A stretch of 64,000 nt of DNA, from the NCBI GenBank assembly GCA_051294375.1, contig CM119269.1, forward strand, positions 22,242,327 to 22,306,326, in the 5' to 3' direction. The translations under genes were made by a program, and so were the position numbers. Of this stretch, positions 56,409-64,000 are shown piece after piece. The stretch comes from Paraspadella gotoi. Lineage: Eukaryota > Chaetognatha. The notes below the pieces were generated by a model. The model was not told where the DNA came from, ran no database searches, and worked only from the letters and a program-made list of their open reading frames with translations. The stretch's first letter is position 1; the number at the start of each line of letters is the position of its first letter.

Positions 56409-56691
56409 TTATTATTAAGGTTAAAATCAAATTTCGGGATAAATGAACAGAATTAGGGTGCTCTGGGAAAATAAAGCCAAAAATCTCACCCTTCAAATTC
56501 CCAAAAATGAATCCAGGTTTGGGTCCATCGATTCCGCATCGAACGAACAACCGGAAATGAATCCATCGATCGATGAGAAAGATCGATGCCAAGAGGAGCG
56601 ACGCCACGCCCAACAGGAGCGACGGCGAGGGGAGCGAGGGTAGCTCCAGCGAAGAGAGTTGGAGCGGATCGAAGTTAGACAAGAAGTACAT
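50732..56691 (-). CDS. CYP3-clan cytochrome P450, copy B (ten exons, one frameshift as assembled)
   Basis: Same exon structure as copy A. Minus-strand exons: 56691-56490, 55780-55611, 54812-54641, 53702-53595, 53516-53337, 52696-52569, 52401-52292, 51498-51312, 51228-51123, 50966-50732. Exon 1 has the anchor LLLGVASLLLASIFLIDRW followed by a proper hinge (GIDGPKPGFIFGN). The I-helix IGGFETTSRT, ETLRLCPPAPF, EKFDPERF, the heme motif FGFGLRNCVG and the end KYRQRS are intact. In exon 2 an A is missing from a homopolymer relative to copy A (GAAAGAAATTC against GAAAAGAAATTC), shifting the frame. With that base the gene would give about 532 residues, normal for the family. This may be a sequencing indel rather than a true lesion. 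Acts as a microsomal monooxygenase; substrate unknown. Confidence 0.88.
51560..52279. mobile_element. 720-bp MITE with TA target duplication in a P450 copy B intron
   Basis: The left end runs CCCTGTGTCCGTTTGCGAGT then GACACCAAAAAA. The right end is its inverted match (GGTGTCACTTGCAAACGAAC then ACGGAG). TA flanks both sides (51558-51559 and 52280-52281). The matching intron in copy A is 68 bp and lacks the element; copy B's intron minus the element and one TA is 71 bp. Imperfect ~30-bp inverted ends and TA duplication fit a Tc1/mariner-type non-autonomous element. No coding frame. Confidence 0.88.
52762..52800. repeat. GAAA microsatellite and short 18-bp tandem repeat
   Basis: A GAAA tract is followed at about 52835-52895 by four copies of AAATCTCTCACACAGT. 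Both lie in a P450 copy B intron. Confidence 0.85.
56120..56480 (+). repeat. Dispersed element with TTAGGG-like core, copy 3
   Basis: CCCAATTCCATCTCAAAATT at the start, TTAGGGATTAGAGTTAGGGA-type words in the middle, a TTA microsatellite insert (56325-56425), and AACAGAATTAGGGTGCTCTG at the end. It lies in intron 1 of P450 copy B and is absent from copy A at that position. Confidence 0.75.
56325..56426. repeat. TTA microsatellite
   Basis: Nearly uninterrupted trinucleotide run of about 100 bases. Confidence 0.95.
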
Positions 56692-56699
56692 CGTTGCGA

Positions 56700-58159
56700 A
56701 GAATCAAGAAGTATTCCTGTGATTAAGTTATATCCATGTTTATTTTCTGGTTTTTGAAAATTCACTTGGACTATCTGTTTATTTTGTTTTCTTTTTGTCT
56801 GTCCTTCTGTTTGTTTTTACTTTTCTGTCCGTCTTTCTGTTTTGTCTGTTTGTTTTATCTTTTCTATTTGTCTGATTCTGTTTGTTTTATCTTTTCTGTT
56901 TTCTTGCTTTTCGTCAGTCTACTTTCTAACCTGTCAGTTTAAGGAGCAGTCGTAAGTGTTTGCAAGACTTCCATTCATTATTTTAAACTTTAAATTTATT
57001 TCCAACGAACTTTACACAATTTTTTATTCTTTTTTATTCTAAACGAGTAAATTTTAATTAACAGTAAACTAATCGATTAAATTAAATTAAATTAAATTAA
57101 ACTAACCTGATTAAATTCTATAAAAAAGATTGTGGTATATAATCCTTTCTTTCGTTGTGTTTTGATTAAGAAAAAGTTTGATTTGTTTACAACAACGATT
57201 TGTTCAATCAAAATTTTTCTTAATAAAAAAGATTGAAAAAAAAATTGTTACATTGAATATTCTTTCATAAAAATCAATATTTATTATCGTATATTCAGAA
57301 GAAACTAAAATCAGCGGCAGAAATTTTGTAATAACCAGATTTTTCTTCTTAATGAGATTAGATTCAAAAAACTTTCGTAACAAATTTATTTTTCGGAACT
57401 CGTGACTTTATTGAAGACTTTTTTAGTAGTTTTTTGGTCGGTCGGTGGGTTAAATCAGTAAAGACAAAAACGTTTAATCATTAAATTCGTTCAAAGAATT
57501 GCAGCATGTTACATATTTAATTTTTATCTCAATAATAATCAGAATCTGTTAGAAAACTCGAAATCAAAATTTAAAAATCCCAAAATCCGTAACTCTGGCA
57601 ATTAGCGATATATGTTCGATATATGTTATAATAAGAGTTGAACTATTTAAGTTTCGTTGCATTTAAATAAATATATTACTGCAAAGTAACATACAACCTT
57701 TATACATTTTATTTTATTTCTTATACTTATTTAATCTTGTTTATTAATTCAAAATGAAGATAAAAACAAAATTTGATTATAACAGATATCTTGTATGATC
57801 GTATTTAATCAATTTTGCTTAATTTTTAAAAGAGAAGGCAGAAAAGATAAGAACTTTAACTTTAAGGTTTTTTTTTCTAAAAGAAAGAAAACAGAAAAGA
57901 GATACATAGTATTTATTTTTTATTTATTTATTTATTCAATCGCCTTTTATTTAGCGAAATACGATCTAAGATGATATAACTTATATCATCTTATCATCTT
58001 ATTATCTTATCTATCAATCAATTCACGAAACAAGTTTCTTTTTAAAAAACCGTTAGCATTTTGTTAGAAAGATATTTTTCATTTCGGTAGCGCGACATCT
58101 ATCAGACTCTCTGAAAAACGATGAACAAAAGATCATAGTGATTTTTTTTTTTAAATTAA
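56700..58159. other. AT-rich intergenic DNA upstream of P450 copy B
   Basis: T-rich with TCTGTTTG-like words at 56760-56940. No gene or clear promoter element recognised. Confidence 0.5.
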
Positions 58160-58328
58160 NNNNNNNNNNNNNNNNNNNNNNNNNNNNNNNNNNNNNNNNN
58201 NNNNNNNNNNNNNNNNNNNNNNNNNNNNNNNNNNNNNNNNNNNNNNNNNNNNNNNNNNNNNNNNNNNNNNNNNNNNNNNNNNNNNNNNNNNNNNNNNNNN
58301 NNNNNNNNNNNNNNNNNNNNNNNNNNNN
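58160..58328. other. Assembly gap
   Basis: Run of N. Other gaps are at 8373-8397, 62485-62753, 63300-63544 and 63920-63929. Most adjoin microsatellites. Confidence 0.99.
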
Positions 58329-58929
58329 ATGCTTAAAATCGTCGTAAATAACTTCAACTGTCAACTATGTTATTAATACATTCCTGAACTGACTTTTTCG
58401 AAACTCATCTCTCGACGCACCCGACCTGCACTAAACTATCGAAATCTCAGGTGCCATCGTCTGAGACGAAAACAGTAAAGAAACAGTTCCAATTCAGTGT
58501 TGCCTGACCTTACCTGTCCTCATGCTATTCCTCTCTCTCTCTCTCTCTCTCTCTCTCGTCATCTCCGTCGTCCTCTCTCTCGTGCTCATCTCATCTTCAT
58601 CTCTGTCTCATCTGCTCTCACTCTGCTTCCTGATGGAAGTTTGTTTGCTCGCTCCATTTCATTAATAATGCGCTTTTCCTGTAGCCGTATATATCTACCT
58701 CTGAGGTATAGGGTCAGAGCAGTTATGTACGACCGACTTTTTCGAGCTGCGCAACGGTGCGATGAAAGTCGCCAGCGACTGAGTTTAGCGTTGTCGAAAG
58801 GTCGAGATTTCGGACTCATTATGCAGGATCGACATGCGCGAAGGAGGCATTGAAGATTCGAAGTTAACGCCTCTAGAGATGTTCGGGAGAGTCAATTATT
58901 CATTGGTAGCTGAATTCAATGTTGGTGCA

Positions 58930-58937
58930 TATAAATA
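58930..58937 (+). promoter_or_regulatory. Strong TATA box
   Basis: TATAAATA within a locally GC-richer block (58640-58990), with GCGGTAGCCC just after. It lies 129 bp upstream of the ATG of the short ORF at 59066. Confidence 0.5.
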
Positions 58938-59065
58938 GCGGTAGCCCAGGCGACTCCAAGTTGGCCGTTGAGTCAAAGAATTAGTGGAGAGTGAGTACAG
59001 TGCTCAAACGAAGTATGTTAGGAAGAATACTGTTCAAGTGGACACAAGAAAACAATTTCTAAATC

Positions 59066-59224
59066 ATGGCTCGTGATAACCCTAGTAATCTAATGTTTTT
59101 AGATATGTGGTATTTAGTAGATAGGAAAGGCCAAGAAGATGTTGTTTTGAAGAGGGTTTTTGAAATTTTAAGAAAACCCAGATTGTCAATACGTCATAAG
59201 AAAGCTTGTCTACACAAAGTATAA
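59066..59224 (+). CDS. Short ORF of 52 codons behind a TATA box
   Basis: Begins MARDNPSNLMFLDMWYLVDR in a good initiation context (AATCATGG) and ends with a basic stretch (RKPRLSIRHKKAC). Composition is protein-like rather than repeat-derived, and it is the only such frame near the TATA box at 58930. No signal peptide and no family recognised. It may be the first exon of a longer gene or part of a transposable element whose terminal promoter is the block at 58640-59060. Confidence 0.4.
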   Translation: MARDNPSNLMFLDMWYLVDRKGQEDVVLKRVFEILRKPRLSIRHKKACLHKV

Positions 59225-59229
59225 TGTCT

Positions 59230-61130
59230 TTATTGTAGAAATAGTTTTTGGAAGATGAAGTGTGTCAACAAAATTGAAGTGAAAAGACCAATACAAAGAA
59301 TATCAAATGCATCATCGATGCGAATCTTGTGTGATGATTTTAAGTCAGTTTTGTTTGTTATGCATTTTTCCAGTTGTACAAATGTTCTTGTGTTTTAAAC
59401 TTTTTGTGGCTCTATCACGAATTCTGAATTCAAAAAGATTTTAGAGTTTGAAAAAAAAAAATTTTGACTCTATAAGTAGCATAAATGATTTTAATTAGCT
59501 AGTACCTCTCAGAAGAACGCATTGTTGTAGAGCAAAAAATAATTTTAGATATGTTTACAGAAAATAGGAACTAGAAAAAGCAAATAACAGAAAGTGAAAT
59601 TCAATGTTTATTCGAATTCAAGTAAAACAAAATTTTTCTTTAATTAATGATTCAATATGAATACACAAAAGTGAATTTAATGTTTATTGAATTCAAATAA
59701 AAACAAATTTCCTTTTCTTTCGCTTTTCTTCTTTTTCGCTATCACTTATATTTCGTTATCTAATTTTCAAATGCCATTTAATTTTTTTATAAAAGGAATT
59801 CTATATGTGCATGATTTACTTCATCCATTGCTTTTAAAATTACTTTATATAAAAATCTGGCAATATTCAAAACGGTGAATAAAAATCAATTGGCGAAGTT
59901 TAAATCAATTTCACAAAATTGGATGTGAATCAGTTATATATAAAAATTCTTAAAATCAATATATTGAAGAATAATATAGAAAAAAATATATTGATTGCTT
60001 TGTGCCAACAAATCTCGTTTTTTTTCTTACAATTAAAAAACAAACATTGTTGCCTGAAGTAACATCATGCTACGCTAAAAACAAATTTTAAAAAAAAATC
60101 ATCGAAAATTAATAAATATGATATTACAGGATCAAATGCAAATTCATTTATCATGAATCGTTGTAAGCAACAGAATAGATGCTAGATAGTGATTTTTTCT
60201 TTACACGCGATTTTGAAGAGCTTAAGTGGTCTCTTTTAAATTATAGAATTTCTGTGCAAAGCTCATCTTACAGCAATATGGACAACTATTATTGGTTTTT
60301 TTTAACGCGAACACTTTTCTCCAACTTAGAATCATTTTCAGATTATGCAATAATGTCATTCTGAGAATTGTTTATCGTCAGAAACAAGGAAAACAAACAA
60401 ATTGTCGTTTCTTCCCCATTTGTTATATTTTTGCGAACAAACACCAACCACCGAGCCATGAACAAGGAACTGCGCATTTAAAAAGAATGAATGGCAGTCT
60501 TTGTTGGCATTTATAACATGTCTTTTTTAATGCTACAATGATTAACGACCCTGAAAATTTCTCATTTATTTCAATATTATTTGGACAAGTTCTATAGTAT
60601 CCCAAATGGCGGGTTTTCCAAATGGGGGTGGAATTTCCAATTCGCAAATTTAAATTTATCAAAGTTTTTGTAAGACATTTAAAAAACCAAGTTTCCAAAC
60701 CACATATTGACAAAGTCCTTTAATTTGTTAACAGCTTAAAGGTGGAGACAACGGTTAACGCTTTATTTGGTTACACCGTCGCCCATGATCCGGGTTATTC
60801 AACTCCAGATGAAAAATATATTTTTTTAATTCCCTGCAATTTAATTGTAAGAATTTTTTTTTATTTATCTCGTTTAAATTTAATCAAAATAATATTATAT
60901 AAAGGATTGTCTTGTTGATTGTTGTTTTTTTAATAAAAAATTTCAAACCCTGGTCTTTAAGAATGAATCTGAAAAGTGAATTCATTCTTTTAAAAACCGT
61001 TTTGTTAGTCCATGTCACTCTTAAAAGAGCAAGGAAAACTTTCAGTCTCATAATTCGTGATTAGTTTCCCATGTTATTATACTGCCAATGGGACGTGAAT
61101 TCAATTTATAAATTCAACTAAATAATATCG
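59230..61130. other. AT-rich DNA, no recognised gene
   Basis: A minus-strand frame at 60423-60713 contains several Cys and Trp but no recognisable motif. It is left unassigned. Confidence 0.45.
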
Positions 61131-61134
61131 TCAT

Positions 61135-61530
61135 CATCAACGGATCTCATCAAACTGAATTATCCATAAATGAATCTGAGAAGTTGAATTACATTACAAT
61201 GGAAAACTGACAAACGAACCTCATCAATCAAGTAATGACTTGTAAACCAATTTCCAGTTGGTTTCCTTTATATTTTTTTTACCCATTATTTTAACTGTAA
61301 TGAAGATTCATCACTGATTCAACAAAATAAATTCATCCTCTAACGGATCTCATGCAACTGATTTCATAAAATGAATCTCAGAAGTTGAAACTTCAGTTAC
61401 ACATTGAAACTGACAAACAGACTGCATCGAATCAATATAATGACTTGTTAAACCATTTGCCAAGTGTTTCCTTTATATTTCTTTACCCGTTTTATTTTTT
61501 AGTGTAATTGAATTCACTGCAATTGATCAC
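61135..61530. repeat. ~200-bp tandem duplication
   Basis: Two units begin with AACGGATCTCATC at 61139 and AACGGATCTCATG at 61340, and share AATGAATCT.AGAAGTTGAA, TAATGACTTGT and a TTTCCTTTATATT block in order. Confidence 0.8.
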
Positions 61531-61534
61531 CGTA

Positions 61535-62484
61535 TGAAATTTGTCTCATATCTTTTTGTTGCCCTGGAAATGAATGGCTTAGTCTTTTTCACGTCAATGC
61601 AATTCATAATTAGGAGGAGTAGTGAAGGAGTTAAGAGGAGGAAGGAAGAAGTAGAGAAGCCCCGAAATAAAACAGGGAGTGCATTTAATAGAAGATGCAG
61701 GGGCATGAATACATTAAAATCCATGAAATCGATGATTTCATGTACCTATGAGGTCTCGAACTCATAGTCGAATAAGGGCTCCTGACTCTAATAGCCTCCT
61801 CTTCCTCCTCCTCCTCCTTCTCTCCTCCTCTTCCTCCCTCTCTCCCCCCTCTCCACCCCTCTCCTATTCCCCCACGCACCTTACCGTATTCCATGACTCC
61901 TTCTCCTAAATTTCCTGGAACCAAAGAGAGATTTCCTTACCCAAAACTCAGTTCCTCTCGCGTGGCCGGTCTTTTTCTTGCTCTTCCTTCTCCCATAGAA
62001 ACGACCCGTGTCTTTCCTCATCTTTGCCTCCGTTTCCGCTCTCGCGTTCCTAAGCAACGACTTACCATCATGAGCTTGTTGAACTTACTATTTCGGACTA
62101 ATTCTTTTTAACATTGTTTATAACATCTTTTGGGGAGATTAGTAAGATATTTTTTTTTCGATTTCAAAGGACCTTAATGATGCCCAAAAAAACTCGGGAA
62201 CATTTCCGCCAGGATTTTGAACTTTTTTCTCCCAAAAAAAATAATTGCAATTAAGGCTTAAGCTTCGAAAATCGATCGCTGACGTCGTTGTCATCGTCGT
62301 AGTCGTCGTTGTCGTCGTCCTCTTTGTTATCTTCGTCGTCATCATCTTTTTCTTCGTCGTCGTCGACGTCGCGGTCAGCGGCGCGTAACGCGGAGAAACG
62401 CAGAGAAGGTAGAATAAGGCAGGAAACGCGCGCAGCTGAAAGGTAAGTTTATCGGAAAAGGAAAGGAAAGAAAGAAAGAAAGAA
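61535..62484. other. Non-coding DNA with pyrimidine and GTC repeats
   Basis: CTCCTC-rich stretch at 61795-61870, GTC/GTT trinucleotide run at 62284-62375 and a GAAA tract reaching the gap at 62485. No supported gene. Confidence 0.55.
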
Positions 62485-62984
62485 NNNNNNNNNNNNNNNN
62501 NNNNNNNNNNNNNNNNNNNNNNNNNNNNNNNNNNNNNNNNNNNNNNNNNNNNNNNNNNNNNNNNNNNNNNNNNNNNNNNNNNNNNNNNNNNNNNNNNNNN
62601 NNNNNNNNNNNNNNNNNNNNNNNNNNNNNNNNNNNNNNNNNNNNNNNNNNNNNNNNNNNNNNNNNNNNNNNNNNNNNNNNNNNNNNNNNNNNNNNNNNNN
62701 NNNNNNNNNNNNNNNNNNNNNNNNNNNNNNNNNNNNNNNNNNNNNNNNNNNNNGGAGAAAAGAAAATAAGGAAAGAGAAAATGAGAAAAAAAAAGTGGGG
62801 AATAATAGGCACTATATTCCGAAAGCGACCCATTTTTGTTTTTAATAAAAGATTTATATATTTTTTAAAAATAATCATTAAATAAGATATTTTTCTTAAC
62901 TTGAGAAGCTTAAGTAGGTAAAAGCCTCTATCTAACAGGATAATAATATAGTTAAAAATATATAACTATAACTTTTATCAAATA

Positions 62985-63135
62985 TCTTATTTCTAATCCC
63001 AATATTTAACCCTAATCCCTGACCATAATCCTTAACACTTATCTTTAATCATAATATTTAACTTAATTTTTAAACCTTTATATTAACATAAAATTATAAA
63101 TATAAACTAAAATGGTGCGCTTTTAAGTAACAGTG
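62985..63135 (-). repeat. Dispersed element with TTAGGG-like core, copy 4 (inverted)
   Basis: Reading the minus strand gives AGCGCACCATTT, then GGTTAAATATT and GGATTAGGGTTA words, matching the copies at 15480, 18995 and 56120. Confidence 0.6.
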
Positions 63136-63544
63136 CCGAAAACCCCGAACGGAAATCTCGGAGGGAGATCAATAAAGGGTAGGATTTCTCTCTGGAGCAA
63201 CAGAGTCACAAACGGAGGAGTAAACATTGAAAAGTAAACAAGGATGAGAGAGACAGAGACAGAGTGGGGAGAGGGAGGTAGAGAGAGAGAGAGAGAGAGN
63301 NNNNNNNNNNNNNNNNNNNNNNNNNNNNNNNNNNNNNNNNNNNNNNNNNNNNNNNNNNNNNNNNNNNNNNNNNNNNNNNNNNNNNNNNNNNNNNNNNNNN
63401 NNNNNNNNNNNNNNNNNNNNNNNNNNNNNNNNNNNNNNNNNNNNNNNNNNNNNNNNNNNNNNNNNNNNNNNNNNNNNNNNNNNNNNNNNNNNNNNNNNNN
63501 NNNNNNNNNNNNNNNNNNNNNNNNNNNNNNNNNNNNNNNNNNNN

Positions 63545-63576
<32 letters not shown>

Positions 63577-63919
63577 AAAACAAAGTAAGTTTACTGACGA
63601 CGAATCGTTAAAAATTTTCTCTTTTGTTTCACGTTTTTTAGATGAAAAGAAGTATGAAAGTTGAATTAAGATTAAGAGATGAGATTAGGAATTAAATTAG
63701 ATTAGATTAGATTATAAGTAAGACTATATTACATGACATGAGGAAATTGTCTTTGACATAAACTGGATTATTGCCTCCTCTCACAAGATAATAACATAAC
63801 AGGAACCTGCAAGCTTTCAATTAAGACTCTCATATACGAGTTAATTTCCAGACAATAAGGTTATAAGTTTAAGAAGAAAGGAATTCTAAAAATATTGAAA
63901 GTACAATGATTCAAAATAA
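63545..63919. other. AT-rich DNA after a GAAA tract
   Basis: A GAAA tract borders the gap at 63544. The rest shows GATTA-type words (63660-63720) and no gene. Confidence 0.5.
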
Positions 63920-63963
63920 NNNNNNNNNNCTAAAAATATTAAAAGTACAATGATTCAAAGTAA
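63886..63963. repeat. 34-bp direct repeat flanking a 10-N gap
   Basis: CTAAAAATATTGAAAGTACA and the following 14 bases (63886-63919) recur with two changes at 63930-63963, separated only by ten N. Confidence 0.9.
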
Positions 63964-64000
63964 ACGTTTGTAATTTGGTTACAAAAGGTGGATATTCGTC

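Noticed and set aside
58497-58853. 118-codon open frame
   Set aside because: It begins in a CT repeat and shows Arg/Ser/Leu bias; it overlaps the block proposed as a promoter region.
62375-63588. Open frames across N runs
   Set aside because: They consist mostly of unknown residues from assembly gaps.

Overview
The window is nuclear DNA of an animal, most likely an arthropod and perhaps a crustacean or other non-insect pancrustacean. Genes are split by GT..AG introns, about half of them under 300 bp. The gene set includes a 19-exon nicotinic-receptor-like channel subunit, two CYP3-clan cytochrome P450 genes and an arthropod-type gustatory-receptor-like gene. The intergenic DNA is AT-rich and unusually loaded with simple repeats (GA/CT, GAAA, CCGT, TAA), minisatellites and small inverted-repeat elements. 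Assignment to a phylum is inference; no marker gene for a species is present.

Layout. 1-8.4 kb: two near-identical copies of a 4.7-kb repeat-rich unit, ending at an N gap, with no credible gene. 8.4-11.6 kb: intergenic DNA with 44-bp, ~57-bp and 23-bp minisatellites. 12.08-25.02 kb (+): the channel-subunit gene. Its introns hold a foldback element, two tRNA-derived SINEs and a LINE reverse-transcriptase fragment bracketed by a duplicated exon end. 26.5-38.1 kb: a duplicated locus of small secreted, low-complexity proteins (Ser/Glu/Lys, Asn/Gly and Arg-rich), heavily invaded by inverted-repeat elements. 39.5-41.0 kb (-): a gustatory-receptor-like gene lacking its last exon. 43.1-56.7 kb: a tandem duplication of a two-gene module, each a short secreted peptide gene (+) followed by a P450 gene on the opposite strand. 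56.7-64 kb: AT-rich DNA with one TATA-box-preceded 52-codon ORF and several N gaps.

How the genes relate. The channel subunit has every structural landmark of a pentameric Cys-loop channel, but its agonist-site loops are divergent. The P450s are microsomal monooxygenases with N-terminal anchor, I-helix, ExxR and heme-ligand motifs. Each copy carries one coding lesion (an in-frame stop in exon 1 of copy A, a 1-nt deletion in exon 2 of copy B), so each is either decaying or affected by assembly indels. The paired secreted peptides share a signal peptide, a dibasic site followed by Gln, and a C-terminal Gly, the layout of an amidated peptide-hormone precursor. They do not match any family I know and are the best candidate for something undescribed. 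One-base homopolymer differences recur across the window, so frame breaks should be read with caution.
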